The notes: generated from the sequence alone by a model not told the origin. DNA of 64,000 nt from Silene conica (GCA_029255685.2 CM055317.2:75071460-75135459), one strand, 5' to 3'. Positions 21,965-34,009 are shown, counted from the stretch's first letter. Made by a program: numbers and translations.

Positions 21965-23795
21965 CTAAATGAGAACTGCAATTAAACACAAAATAGCTGT
22001 CACTGTGAAACAAGATACAGAAAACATATTGGCAGTATTTGGGAGAAAAGGGTATGCATCTGGTGGTGGAAGCCTGCATTCGTCTCCATTGAAGTAAACT
22101 CGTCTAGGAAATGCCCATCCTTGTTTCAAGGTGAATGTTTCTATATCTTTCTGCAGGAGGACTTCAGATTGAACGTTCCCAAACGGTCCCGCTTCCATTA
22201 GAAGGTCGTTGTAGAACTTCGTACCAAAGAACATACCGGTATCATCTGCAGAAAAGATAGAATTAGTTTCTTTTCAAATGTTCACAAATGGCGGATTTTG
22301 TCTGTTAAATGTGAGGCACTTTGCACTTACTGATGGATCCGTAAGAGACAACAGGCTTGTAGTCGAAGCTGAAAACTTGGGTGACATTGTTTAGGTTGGG
22401 ATGTTGAACCACCAACGTCCACTCGGTGTAATTTAAGCGATAATTGAAATTGGTAATGGCGATCTTAGTACGCCAATAGTCCTTGTAGTTGACCTTGACA
22501 TGCCAGTGAATTCGAATAGGGCACATATGATGTGTGCATTGAATAAGAGGTGAGTTATCCTTCTTTGGAGTGTTTATTCCTGTATGGTGCAGTTTCTTCG
22601 AGTCGCTCCTACATTTCCATTTCATTACGACAATGTTCAGTTTAATGGAAACATATCAAGTCTGGTATGATGAGACGGATACCGTCTCAGTATAAGTTGC
22701 TGGGGATTGGAAAATATTGAATTAGTACTATGTAGAGCTTACGGATCTTACTTGATGCAGGTGTTTTTGTTTTGGCAACCACAAGAACACGAAGGACAAG
22801 GAGTTATGGTTTCATTGTAGAAAGACGAGAATGAGACACAGCAAGACGGGTACTTTGAGGCCAGAAACTGTGAGTAAGTGCATGTTACATTCCATGTCAC
22901 TGCAAGTTAGAAGAAATGAATTCTGTTTGTTAGCTTTTATTTTCCGTTTAGAACGTTATGAACAATAGGATGTAATTCTTACTGAGAGCCTGAGTTTTCC
23001 TCCTGTGGTCAGGCGTGAGGAAGACAGTGGACGGCACCACCTTTGCAGGGCCACAGGTATAACCAGGTCCGGGGCCAAGCAAGGTAAAATTCTTTGGCAA
23101 CTTAACCGTTTTGTTTGACGTCCCTGCCTGGCCAACGCTGACCTGAAAGGCAGATACAGCGGCTGAGGGGTCTTGACCCCACGCTGCCAGGACACCGCCC
23201 TTGCAGCAATTTGTAAACTGCTGGTTGTAGGGTACTCCAGGGAGCAGGTCCACAACGGTAGGGGTCTTCTTGCAGCAGTGTGGTATGTTTGCCTTAAACT
23301 TAGAACAGTCACCTTGCTCTGTCGTTTGCGCTCCCACCATCGTCCATATAACTTCTTTCTTCGCCCATGTCCATCCTAGTGTCCACCCTGGGTTCATTAT
23401 CTGTCGGTACATCTGGAAGTTGTTCATTGTGACCACCGCCTACAACAAATTCACAAAACAGACCCGATCCATATAAGGTGCATTTCATACATTGATTTAT
23501 ACTTCGTATATATGAGTTGACGTAATGCATAAGTAGGTACGTCTATAACACTTACCACGTAACCATCCGCAGTCCATTGCATTACATCCCATTTGATTGT
23601 TAGGTTCCCGGTGGGATCTAATGGATCATATGCATCTGTTTTTTCGCGCATGAACCAATAACAAACAATCAGCCGAAGTTAAGTTAGCAGGGCAGACTTT
23701 CTGCATGCAGAAACAACAGTAAATTCTGTACCTATTGTGGAAGAAAGCATGATAACTGCAAGTATGGCAGAGACAGCGAACTTCAGTATCGACAT
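21965..23795 (-). CDS. COBL4: COBRA-like 4 (COBL4/IRX6-type), complete
   Basis: GPI-anchored COBRA-family protein; the COBL4 clade serves cellulose deposition in secondary walls. Minus-strand exons, high to low: 23732-23795, 23556-23635, 22983-23439, 22752-22899, 22331-22608, 21965-22245. They are GT-AG with consistent phases and give 435 residues. Exon 3 is 457 nt, exactly as in COB. A signal peptide covers residues 1-21. The mature N-terminus is DAYDPLDPTGNLTIKWD; CCVS lies at 220 on, then CPSCSCGCQNK. The NTPKKDN...QCTHHMCP segment and YNDLLMEAGPFGNVQSEVL are characteristic of COBL4 rather than COB. The hydrophobic tail FTVTAILCLIAVLI serves GPI attachment. It lies convergent to COB about 1.1 kb away, so the two are an inverted paralogous pair. 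Confidence 0.92.
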
Positions 23796-25445
23796 TCTGA
23801 ACTTTACACTCGAGCACAAACCCGAGTCCAACTTTCTCAATACCGTGTTTTGATACAAAAACTGCAGAGAAACTATATGTAATGCTTCACCAAAGGGTTG
23901 TCAGTATGATACTGGTTAATGCATCTTAAAATGTGAGTCAGTGAGTGTATATGGATGATGAAATAGTTGCTGCATTCTGAAGTTAAGAGTTAAGTGAGAA
24001 AGATTGATGTCAGAGACAGTTTAACCCATATAAGGTAAGCTGTCCCTTTTTTCTGTCACTGTTTGTTGTCTGAATTCCTTTAGTAAACAGGAAACTTGAC
24101 TTCAAATTAACATATTAGTTAGTAATGATTGTCCAACCCTACTTCATTGTCTTTCATCTGACTACCAGATTCTACACTGCTTCTTCAAAGTTCTCAATTA
24201 CGGCGTGTACAGACGTACAGTGGCGGATCTTAAGAGGTCTCCGGCTATTTAGGGATGGTAATGGATTGGGTTCGGTTTGATGGATTATCACGTGTAGGCC
24301 GCGTTGGTAGGTTTAATGAACTTACCAAGTCTGCTGTTCATGAGATATAATCACCCTTAGCTAGACTTGTCACCTAGGACTGAATGACTGACCATACACA
24401 TGTTGGGTAAAAATATGAGTCGGTTTGTTACGGGTTGGGTTATATTAGGGTCGGGTTAAAATCCCTTGGCTTGTTTAAGAAATCATAACTCTTATTATCC
24501 ACAGTTCCACAACAATCATTGCCATTCTCAGTTTCTCACATATTATCACTTATTATCCACAATTCCACACCAATCTGACCCGGGTTTCGAATCGATCCGA
24601 CCCTTTTCAATCCGGCCCAAATATTTATTATCGTATACGGATTGTTATCCCTAAATAACTTGATAATAACTTATCCGAAAATGACCCTACCCTGAAATGA
24701 TCTGAACTGAACCAGCCTGATTTCTAGCAAACCTGAAAAACAACTCGGACAATTGACCTCAAAAGACTTGTATGCTTGGACTCTCCCGGGTCGCTCTTTT
24801 CTTATCAAAACAATGTTAAGAATTTATGTGCAAGAGAGCAAATAAGAAATGTAGACACTCTCCTAACCGCGACCAACAAATCATGCATTGCAATTTGCAA
24901 CTAGTTTGACAAAGGTATCTAATTACCGTACACACGCATTTCAACCTTTCAAGGACTATCACATGCCGAATACTTGCAAGTTATGGTTATGTGAGGTAAA
25001 AATGGGTAAGAAGGGGCAAAAAACAGTATGGAAAAGAGGAGGTAACGTATCGAGCTAGATACCTAAACTCAACCAAGAGTGAAACCGTCTATCTTACTCA
25101 CAAAAAACATGATGCCACGCATCGGCATAAAACTCACTACAACCATAAAACTCGAATTGGGGCCAAAGATGATTAGCTTATTGAACTTTTATTCTACTTC
25201 CCAAAAGATGCGAGATGAACACGGGAATGCAATTTTCTTTCCTTCTTTTCTTTTTTCTTTGCTTCTTCTTTTCGTTTTTTTTTCCCTTTTTTTTTCCTTT
25301 TTCATTTGCTAAGTTCATGGATTCCGACCAATTCCGAGTTTCGAGCTCCAACTTTCTCAATTACCAACTCCAAAATGGATATCGAACCAAAACTGATGAG
25401 ATGAGCGCATACCACAAAACAACACTAAACTAGCTCGACACAAGG
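23796..25445. other. COBL4 upstream region and intergenic DNA
   Basis: The promoter of COBL4 should lie at about 23796-24200; there is no motif I would defend. Beyond 24700 the sequence is intergenic with a CTTTTTCTTT-rich tract at about 25235-25305. No gene recognised. Confidence 0.45.
24246..24658. mobile_element. Possible foldback element
   Basis: The ends TATTTAGGGATGGTAATGG and, inverted, TTATTTAGGGATAACAATCC face each other. The interior has GGGTCGGGTT-like motifs and CAATTCCACA repeats. TAGGGATGG ends are common in hAT-like plant MITEs, but I find no 8-bp target duplication, so the class is uncertain. Confidence 0.4.
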
Positions 25446-25467
25446 CACTACAAGAAAATGCAAAACA

Positions 25468-25735
25468 GGCGACGAAAAATGGCGACTGTCCTTTGTAGTC
25501 GCCAAATTGGCGACTGAAGATAAAGATTGGCGACTGAAAACAATCGCCAATTTGGCGACTGTATGTTTTCCCCAACTTTTTTTCCCACCGACACAAAATA
25601 GAGACTGAAAATAAGATATTCAGTCGCCAAAATTAGCGATTGATTATGCAGTCGCCAAATAGGAAGTAGGGCGGTCGCCAATTTGGCGACTGAAGTAGTG
25701 CAATCGCCAAATTTAATCCGTCAGTCGCCAATTTT
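25468..25735. repeat. CACTA-3 left subterminal repeats (TTGGCGACTG family)
   Basis: About ten direct and inverted copies of TTGGCGACTG / CAGTCGCCAA. A different core from CACTA-1 (GCGACGGA) and CACTA-4 (TGACGGAA), so it belongs to a separate family. Confidence 0.85.
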
Positions 25736-25789
25736 CTGGAATCATAAATAAGAAACTCAGCCCCCCTTCCCTCATTACGCGATTTTAAA

Positions 25790-26470
25790 AAAATGAGAAC
25801 CCTTCTTCTCCTTCCGTCACCACCCACCACAACTTGCACCTCCACCACCGGCCACCACAGCAGCCACCATCACTACCGGCCACCATAACAACCACCATCA
25901 CCACCGGCCACCACAGCAGCAACTTGTACCTCCTCTCCTTCTCCTTTATTCAATTGAAGGTTTGTATTTTTTTAGTTTAATTTCAATTTTGTAGTTTGAT
26001 TTTTGTTTTGTTTTGTAGATTTAGTGATGTAGTTGCCAATTAGGATCGTCTTAGCTTATTAGGTTGTAGTTAATTAAGTTATAGAGCAAATTAGGATGAT
26101 AATTAGTGAAATTGGGGGTTAGGGTTTATATGAAATTAGAGGTTAGGGTTGATATGATTAATATTATTTGCCTTATTAATGCTGTTATGTTTGTAATTTT
26201 TACTTAATTATGTTAAATTATGGGTTAGAGTTTATAAAAATTGGGGATTTTTGATAAGTTAGTATGTAAAATTTGAGAATTTTTGATAAGTTGTAGTTAA
26301 TTAAGTTGTATTATGTTGATTAAGACGATGTTGTTTGTTTTATTAATGTTGTTATACTTGTAATTGTTATGATTTATAAAAAATGGGGATTTTTGATATA
26401 TAAGTTGTTATTATCCTGTAATTGAGGTTGTTGAAAATTATTTTGTTTATGGATTTTTGTTTAGATTAAA
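25790..26470 (+). other. CACTA-3 leader
   Basis: CCACC/CCGGCCACC-rich stretch (25818-25925), then AT-rich sequence with repeated TTAGGGTTTATATGAAATT-like phrases up to the TNP2 ATG. The long hairpin seen in CACTA-1 and CACTA-4 is not present here. Confidence 0.5.
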
Positions 26471-29461
26471 ATGAAGAGATTGGAACGTTCATGGATGTAT
26501 GATGGAAGGGTTGGTATTAAGAAGAAACGTCATAATGCTAGGTTTATAGAGGGTGTTGCCGAGTTTATTGAATTTGCTAAGCAACAAGATGAATATAACT
26601 TGGTAGAAAATAAACTTAGGTGTCCTTGTAACAAATGTAAAAACATGAAATACATATATGTCATTGAGATACAAGAACATCTCTATACAAACGGGTTTTG
26701 TCCAAATTATTATAATTGGATTTCTCATGGGGAAGTATATTTTCCAATTCACGAACAACCTCACATCCAACAACTTGATGAGAACCCATATAGAGATATG
26801 ATTGTTGATGCCTTAGAGTATAATGTTCTCAATAATGACTACCGTTGAGTTATGAATGAAGAACAACCTCCAAATCCCCAAGCAAAGACTTTTTTTTGAC
26901 ATGTTAAAAGCTGTGGAACAACCTTTATACGAAGGGAGCAAAATGTCATTATTATAAGCCGCCTCTAGGATAATAACCTTGACGTGTGAGCATAATATGC
27001 CATTTAATGTCGTTGATGGTATTGGTTCTTTGCTTGAGGATGCTATCCCCAAAGATAATGTCATGACTCGAAGTTTCTACAATACCAAAAAAGTAGTTAA
27101 AGGTCTTCAGTTACCGCATCAAAAGATTGATGCATGTCCCGAACGATGTATGCTCTTTTGGAAAGATGATGCGTTACTTGACAAGTGCAAAAAATGTGGA
27201 AGGGATATATTTCAGATAAGTGATGGAGATGTTGTTTTGAAAGGGAAAAAAGGCAACAAGAATAATAGAAGGGGTCAAAAGTGTAAGAAACCAATAGCAG
27301 AAAACCAATTAATTTACCTTCCTCTTTCCCCAAGACTTCAAAGAATTTATTCTACCAAAAAAATTCCGAACAAATGACATGGCACAAAGAAAATCCGCGT
27401 ACTCCGGGTAAGATGTGTCATCAAAGTGACGGGGAAGAATGGAAACGATTTGATCAGATCTATCCTGAATTTGCCGAGGAACCCTGGAATGTGCGACTTG
27501 GCTTGTGTACGGATGGATTTAGTCCTTTTACCCAATTTGGTACTCCCTCCATTCTTTTTATATCACCCCATTTCTTTATACACGTTTGCCGATGTTCATT
27601 TTGTTTTGATTATATCTTTAGTTACATACTACTAAAAATTATAAAAGTTTGATATTCTTAATCCTCTTATCAAGACAATCCAAAAAAGATCTCACATGAA
27701 TATATTTCCGTGAACGGATTGAGAGAAAAATGACGTTGAATACTCGATTGTGAATAGTGTCCAAAAGGGAAATTGGGTGATATAAAAAGAATGGAGGAGT
27801 AAGAATTACTCTTGTTGGCTCGTAATGGTCACACTATACAACTTACCGCCTTGGTTATGTATGAAAAAAGAATTTATTTTCTTGTCTCTCATTATTCCCG
27901 GGCTTAAAAATCCGAAAGGTCATTTGGATGTTTATTTACGACCATTAGTGGAAGAATTGAGACAATTGTGGGAAGTTGGGGTGGAAAGATATGACGTTTT
28001 CAGAAAGCAAAATTTTCAACTTAGAGCTTCACTTTTGTGGACAATAAACGATTTTCCCGCATATGGTATGCTATCTGGTTGGTCTACTACGGGACAAAAA
28101 GCATATCCTCATTGCATGGGTGAAAGTAAAGTTTTTTTGGCTTCCAAATTGCAAGAAAATGAGTTGGTTTGATTGTCACAGATGCTTCTTACCAGAAAAT
28201 AATCTTCTTAGGAGCAACAAAAAAGCTTTCAATAAAGGTAAACAAGTACTTGATGATGCTCCGGTTCATCTTCCGGGTGATGCGGTGTGGGAGTTGGTAC
28301 GTGATTTGCCATCTTCTATTGATGGTACCGATGAAGAGTTTAAAGAGCTGAAAAAGAAGAAAAATGGTTGGTATAAAAGAAGCATTTTTTGGGACCTTCC
28401 ATATTGGAAAACTATGTTAATCATACACAATTTGGATGTAATGCACATAGAGAATAACTTTTTTGAGCAACTCATTGACATGATCATGGATGTTGAAGGC
28501 GAAACATGTAATACTGTTGCTTCTAGAAAAGACATGAAGACATTTTGTGATCGTCCCAAATTACACATTCGCAAAGATGGATCCAAGCCAAAAGCCATTT
28601 ACACTCTTACAAAGCTCAAAAGAAGGTATTATGTGAGTGGTTAAAGAAGTTGAAGTTTCCTGATAGATATGCTTCAGATTTTCATCGATCTGTTGATCTC
28701 AAGAAGCTCAAGTTACAAGGCTTGAAAAGTCATGATTGTCATGTATTCATGGAGCGACTGTTACCCGTTGCTTTGAAACATCTCCTCCCAACTACTGTGT
28801 GGAATGCAATTGTTGAGAATAATCTTGAGATTAGTCAATTTTTTCCGAGATTTATGTTCCTCCTCAATATGTGTTGATGACATGATTCGTCTCGAAGATC
28901 AAATACCACAAATACTATGTAAGCTTGAGATGATCTTCCCCCCCTTTATTTTTCAACTCTATGGAGCATTTACCTGTCCATTTGCCCTATGAAGCCAAAG
29001 TTGGAGGACTCGTCCAATATAGATGGATGTATCCATTTGAAAAGTAATAATAGAAAGAGTCCTAACTATTTTTAGAATATTAAATTACAAATCTATATTA
29101 TTATTAAACATTGATCTAATAAATGAGTAGGTTTCTTAATCATGTGAAGAAAAAGATTGGTAACAAAGCTAAGGTAGAAGGTTCTATATGTAATGCCTAT
29201 TTAACAAAAGAGATTGCAAATTTTTATTCTCTCTACTTTGAAAAGCATATAGAAACCAAAGCAAAAAACTTGAATGTTGATAAAGCAGATGAAGTTGATT
29301 CAAGTTTACCCGAGTTTTTTCAAACTCAAGATGATGAAGGTTGCTCACTTATACGTTCTATCAAATTGTGAGATCTTAGAGTCATATGAAGCAAAATTCA
29401 TGACTGATTTCAGTAAGGAACATCCTAGTGTGAGTAAGAATGATGTTTGGGACAAAAGATA
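26471..29461 (+). pseudogene. CACTA-3 TNP2 transposase, heavily degraded
   Basis: It starts MKRLERSWMYDGRV with a good N-terminal domain including CPCNKC (about residue 55), then breaks at 26846 (stop) and again repeatedly. Recognisable blocks follow in order, in shifting frames: PHQKIDACPERCMLFW (27113-27165), SDGEEWKRFDQIYPEF (27425-27475), NLPPWLCMKKEF, FPAYGMLSGW, SIFWDLPYW, LDVMHIENNFFEQ, LKSHDCHVFMERLLPVAL, then YRWMYPFEK, an intron at 29044-29130 and FLNHVKKKIGNKAKVEGS. It ends at KNDVWDKR, where another repeat begins. A MITE interrupts it at 27543-27799. It has most of the length of CACTA-4 TNP2 but many stops and shifts. Confidence 0.88.
27543..27799. mobile_element. Stowaway-type MITE inside the CACTA-3 TNP2 exon, 257 bp
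   Basis: The inverted ends CTCCCTCCATTCTTTTTATA and, inward from the right, CTCCTCCATTCTTTTTATATC extend for about 28 bp through ATCACCCA. The TA duplication is at 27541-27542 and 27800-27801. The coding sequence resumes directly after it (NYSCW block), so the insertion point is exact. Confidence 0.9.
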
Positions 29462-29807
29462 AACTCTCGTGGCTAAATATTGTTTTAGTCACAAGCTAAT
29501 ATTGTGACCAAATTAAAAAAAAGTTCGTGGCTAAATACTACTGGCCACGAAATAATAACGTGACAGAAGACAAACTCTCGTGGCTAAATATTGACAGCCA
29601 CAAAATTTATTGTGGCTAAAAGATACTAGCCACGAAACAGTAACGTGGTAAAAATAAGTCATGTGACTAAACATTGTTGGCCACAAATATTGTCGTGTCT
29701 AAATAATAAAATTCTCGTGGCTAAACATTACTAGCCACGAAACAATAACAGCTCCGTTATCAACCGTTCTTGAAGGGACGCTCTCGTAGTCTTAAATTGT
29801 AGTAGTG
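29461..29807. mobile_element. Right end of an unrelated CACTA element (CGTGGCTAAA subterminal family)
   Basis: Repeats of CGTGGCTAAATA and TAGCCACGAAA fill the stretch, which ends TTGTAGTAGTG at 29807 (inverted CACTACTACAA). Its left end is missing; it abuts the TNP2 relic of CACTA-3. TAA follows the end. Confidence 0.65.
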
Positions 29808-30283
29808 TAAGTTAACCAATTTTAATAATTTTGTACTATTATACGTTATGATAGCAAAATAATTAGTCACGGTAAAAATTCAGTGTGTGGCTAAGAGCGA
29901 TATAGCCACGGATAATTTACCTGTGATAATAAATCATAATTAGCCACGTTAAGAATCCAGTGTGACTAAGAATAATAATTAGTCACGGGTTAATTTACTG
30001 TGACAATAAATCATAATTAGCCACGACATTGTGGCTAAAAATAATTATTAGCCACGTTCGTGACTTAATGCGTGACTAAACACATTTGTTAGTCACGGTC
30101 ATGGCTTAATTCGTGACAAAAAACAATTAATTGCCACGGATATATTTTCCCGTAACATAAAGTTTTTTACCAATTATTTTCGAAGCAAGGGGAATTTTTT
30201 TTCCCATGGCTAAGCAAATTTAGGCCACGAATTATGAATTCTCGTGACATAAATCGTGGCGCAATTGTCATTTTGCTGTAGTG
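29808..30283. mobile_element. Second CACTA right end with related GTGGCTAA/TAGCCACG repeats
   Basis: Degenerate TAATTAGCCACG and GTGGCTAAGA copies run up to the end TTTTGCTGTAGTG at 30283. The inverted terminus CACTACAGCAAAATG partly resembles the CACTA-3 left end (CACTACAAGAAAATG). The flanking triplets do not match (AGG at 25443-25445, GTT at 30284-30286), so I do not join them. Confidence 0.55.
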
Positions 30284-30297
30284 GTTATTGGTGTAAT

Positions 30298-30300
30298 TAA
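30298..30300. repeat. Target-site duplication TAA (left) of the gene-capturing CACTA
   Basis: TAA before the left CACTACTACA end matches TAA at 34482-34484 after the right end. Confidence 0.85.
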
Positions 30301-30545
30301 CACTACTACAGAAACCCTTAAGGACATCGGTTAATGGACATCAGATTTTGGAAAAATCTGATGTAATTAATTTGCACATCAGTTGATTACAAAAATCTGA
30401 TGTCCTTATAAAATAAAGGACATCGATTTCTATTTCAAACCTATGTCCATAAGTATTGATTTTAATGCACATCAGACTAAATGACAACTCATGTACATTA
30501 ATTGATCAAGGACAATAGTTATTTAAGTAAGCCGATGTTAATTAT
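30301..30545. repeat. Left subterminal repeats of the gene-capturing CACTA
   Basis: Direct and inverted copies of GGACATCAG / ATCTGATGTCC, partner to the array at 34010-34470. Confidence 0.8.
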
Positions 30546-32000
30546 TGTTGTAAAAAACGCGCAAAACATAAAACAACCCTCGCTCATCAACATAAAATAC
30601 TGTTCATAAAATTACATAAAACATAAAACATACAATACCTAGCTACTGTTCATCGTCTCTTCTAATTAATACATACAATACCGGCGTACTGTTCATCGTC
30701 TTTTCTAAATTACTGTTCATCGATTTCTAGTTCATCGATCAACCTCTAATTCGCTCCTGCCGCTGTCGTCGTTCATTATCATTCATCAGTTCGTCCTTCG
30801 TTCATTCAGTTCGTCATTCATCAGTTCATTCCTTCTTCTTATTAGGTAATTTTCTTAGTTAAATTGATTATTTTTCTTAGTTAAATTGATTATTTTTCTG
30901 TATTTGTTTTGTTATTTTGATGAATCACGAACTGATGATTGAACGAAATTGGGGGTTTAGGGTTTAAATTGGGGTTTTAAATTGGGGGATAAGGTTAAGG
31001 GTAAGACAACTATATATTGTACTGCGTAAGACATTATTACAACTTCCCGCAACCTCTTACAAATACAGCCACGAGAAAAACCCTTTGTTTGAAATCTTAG
31101 GGCTTGTACTCTATGAACGATTCTACGCGTTAGGAGTTCAGGATGACATGATGATGGGTATGTGAAACACTAAGGTCGATAATTTAGGCTGTTTAGTTAT
31201 GGGCTCCTGGGGTGTGGTTGTATTTGCGCATAGAGCGAGTCTTTGTTGGATATAAATCAAAGTGTTTGGGGACACATTTTATATGTGAGTTACTTTGGGT
31301 TAGTTTTGACATTTTACAGTATCGTTATTTGATATCTTGAGTATGTTTTTCTGTATGATGTTTGTGTGGCAACTGTTACATGCGTGGCTTCTAATTTGAT
31401 CTTGTTGTTCGATTGATATTTTGCTCCTGGTTATAACTTTTTAGTAAATACAATTTGGAATTAGTTATGAATACGGTGTGAGCAATGAAATTGTTGTGTA
31501 TTGGCCTGATAGTTGCCAATCTGTACTCGAAATTTGTCATTGTGTTGGATGCTTGTTTGGTAGAAGATGAGCTGAGGGTATTTGAAAGACGAGCTGGCGA
31601 AGACTATTAGGCTGGAAGGAATCATGTGTCATACTTAGAAATAAAAAAATGCTGGATGAATTCTAACTGCAGGTTACCTATTTAACCGGAAACTAATAAC
31701 TGACCTGTTGACGTACAAACTACTTGGACTGTAAAAGTGTTTGTATTTATTTGGACAGATGAGTCTACAAATGCAAAAGGTGTGAAGTAGAATTATGGAA
31801 CTAAAGATTTTGCCTTTAATGTGTGTAAATATAATCTTATTTCTCTGTAGGCATTATTTGAGTGTACAAACTCTCCCTCTCCCTTGATTCTGATCCTCTG
31901 TTAACAGAAACAATAATGTCTGGATAGTTAGGTGAAATATAAATAGGTTGTTTCTAAGCATGGACATGCACATATATCTTTATTTTTGTTTGTTTTACAG
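30546..32000 (+). other. Interior of the gene-capturing CACTA, 5' of the ATPase exons
   Basis: It contains CTGTTCATCG and GTTCATTCAGTTCGTC short repeats (30640-30845). Moderately AT-rich sequence without recognisable coding follows to the acceptor at 32000. It could hold a captured promoter or further captured pieces that I cannot identify. Confidence 0.45.
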
Positions 32001-33372
32001 TGGTACCCCATTCTATACAGTTGGATTTCTATAAAAACGCTATTGGGCAGATGGCTTCACAAAGTCTTCGCTGTATTGCCATAGCATACCGATTATGTGA
32101 GTTCGATAAAGAACAGTCAGAAATTTCCCAGTGGATGTTGCCGGAGGATGAGTTGATTTTGTTGTCTAAAGGTGCTTATTTATTTGGATATTTCTTGACG
32201 CAATGTCAACTACTAAACTGAAGTTTACATTTTTTGTTGCTGCTCGCCTTTCGGGTTCTAGGATCAACTGTTCCAAGCACACAACTTGTTCTTCTCGAAC
32301 AACATAAACTATTTATTTCTGTTTTATCCTCTAATGCTGTGAGTTGTATCATGATTTTATTTGAACGATGTAGGATCCTTGTCGCACAGGAGTAAGAAAC
32401 TCAATTGATTTATGCAAGACTGCTGGTCTCAAGGTATACATTGCTTTCGCAAATGATTTTATATTTGATGCAGAAAGGAATTAGGAGCTTATCGCTGCGT
32501 GTCCTATATAATTTACTTTTTTTTCTTTAATGACATAGCGTGTTCAAGGTCTTCTCAATATAAGCACAACTTTCAGTTATACTCCATGTGTGCAATAATT
32601 TTATGTTCTGATAATATACCATGACTAACTACTGGAGCATATTAATCATATCTCGTTACTCATTAGCCTCCTCAATGGAACGAAATGATAGTTGTTACCC
32701 ATACAATACGCATCTCTTTTCTTTCCAATGAAATATACATGTCACTGTAAACTTTATTTGTAACCTTGTATACTTGACTCTTGTGCTACTCTCTTATGGA
32801 TAAATGCACCTTGGTCTGTTGGCCTTCTAGTTTATTTGGTAAACAAGCTTCTCTCTTTAGTTGCTTGACCCGTAATCACATTTTTCTCTTTGGCGTGACT
32901 AGAATATTGTCATTTTACTGGGTATAGGTGCGGATGGTTACTGGTGACAGTCTCAAGACTGCAAAAGCTATAGCTTTGGAATGTGGAATCCTAGCTTCGG
33001 ACTCAGATGCTTGTGAACCCAATTTGATCAATGGAGAGTCATTCCGTAACATGTCAACAAGAGAAAGGGAAAAAATTGTAGACAAAATATAGTATGAACT
33101 TTTGACTTCATTATTGTTTCCCACTTTTCCTTAGTGTATGCCTTTGCTTATTAGGCTGGGAAACAAAGGTACCTGCCTATGAATGAAGACAAATGAGAAA
33201 CAATAGGATGAAGAATCACCACAGCAGAACTGTTAATTTCTATATATTGGTACAGGTGATGAGAAATTCTTCACCCAATGACAAGCTTCTTTTCGTCCAG
33301 CAATTGAAAAAAGCTGGTCACATTGTTGCTGTTGCTGCAGACGGGACCAATGATGCTCCAGCATTACATGAG
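32001..33372 (+). pseudogene. Captured fragment of an autoinhibited Ca2+-ATPase gene (ACA8/9/10-like)
   Basis: Four exon-like blocks with the host gene's introns kept: 32001-32171 (DFYKNAIGQMASQSLRCIA...SQWMLPEDELILLS), 32374-32433 (DPCRTGVRNSIDLC), 32928-33089 (VRMVTGDSLKTAKAIALECG...) and 33256-33372 (SSPNDKLLFVQQLKKAGH...DGTNDAPALHE). They correspond to part of the nucleotide-binding and phosphorylation domains of P2B Ca2+ pumps. The DKTGT phosphorylation site, all membrane segments and the calmodulin-binding tail are absent. The hinge motif TGDGTNDAP reads AADGTNDAP, so two usually invariant residues are changed. The first block ends short of the usual VGIK before DPCR. It cannot encode a pump; any transcript would be a fragment or antisense source. 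Confidence 0.88.
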
Positions 33373-33588
33373 GTACGTTGTATCCTACTATCCTGAAACT
33401 GATTGAGGATCTGTATTATTGGAGGTACTTGTTGAGCATTATGAAGGCTTGTTTGTATGATCCTACATTCCTTAAGATACTATACTTATTATTTGCCTGA
33501 ATTAGTGATGTTAATATTATAGTTCTATATGAGCATTCCCATTTTTCCGTATTATTATTAAAGCTAGAATTTTGTGTATTATTTACAG

Positions 33589-33672
33589 GTTTTCAAACAC
33601 CGACTGCCATATTCCCAAGAAGAAATCGACGAGGTCAGAGACTTGTGGGCAGACTATTTTCTAAATGCATAG
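33589..33672 (+). pseudogene. Exon-like ORF of unknown origin in the gene-capturing CACTA
   Basis: A TTTACAG acceptor is followed by 27 codons (VFKHRLPYSQEEIDEVRDLW...) and a stop. The composition is protein-like, but I do not recognise the family and it is not part of the Ca2+-ATPase at this point. It may be a terminal exon from a second captured gene or the element's own last exon. Confidence 0.4.
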
Positions 33673-34009
33673 TCTTTCTAGCTAGTAACGTAGTACTTTG
33701 ATTTTGCAAACTAAGCCGATGTTTGGTTAGTTGTTGAACTTGTGATCTCTAGACTATTTTGGATGTCGTCTAAAATGACACATAACCATATGTTTGGTTA
33801 GTTGATGAATTTGGATAATGTATATGAAAGACGACCGACCTTTGTCGTGATTTGCTTTGAACTTGTTTAATGAAAGACGAACGACTTTGTCGTGCTTCGC
33901 TTTGCATTTGTGTTTGTTTGGTTGATGGTATGGCAGTCTGGCTGACATCTGAATAATGTATACTGGTGGTACAAATTACCATCAATACCAGCTTTTTTTA
34001 AAAAAAAAG

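Larger units (their letters stand above)
25446..29460 (+). mobile_element. CACTA-3: left part of a decayed En/Spm element
   Basis: It starts CACTACAAGAAAATGC at 25446. Subterminal copies of TTGGCGACTG / CAGTCGCCAA fill 25468-25735. A TNP2 pseudogene follows. No right end with the same subterminal family exists downstream; at about 29460 the TNP2 sequence stops abruptly against a different CACTA-end repeat family (GTGGCTAA). The right half, including any TNPA gene, is lost. Confidence 0.8.

Noticed and set aside
22956..23312. 118-residue minus-strand ORF over COBL4 exon 3
   Set aside because: A shadow frame of the real COBL4 exon.
25446..30283. One complete CACTA from 25446 to 30283
   Set aside because: The termini are only partly alike, the subterminal repeat families differ (GGCGACTG versus GTGGCTAA) and the flanking triplets AGG and GTT do not match.
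32001..33372. Functional Ca2+-ATPase gene
   Set aside because: No phosphorylation site, no membrane segments, an altered hinge motif, and the fragment is enclosed by CACTA ends.
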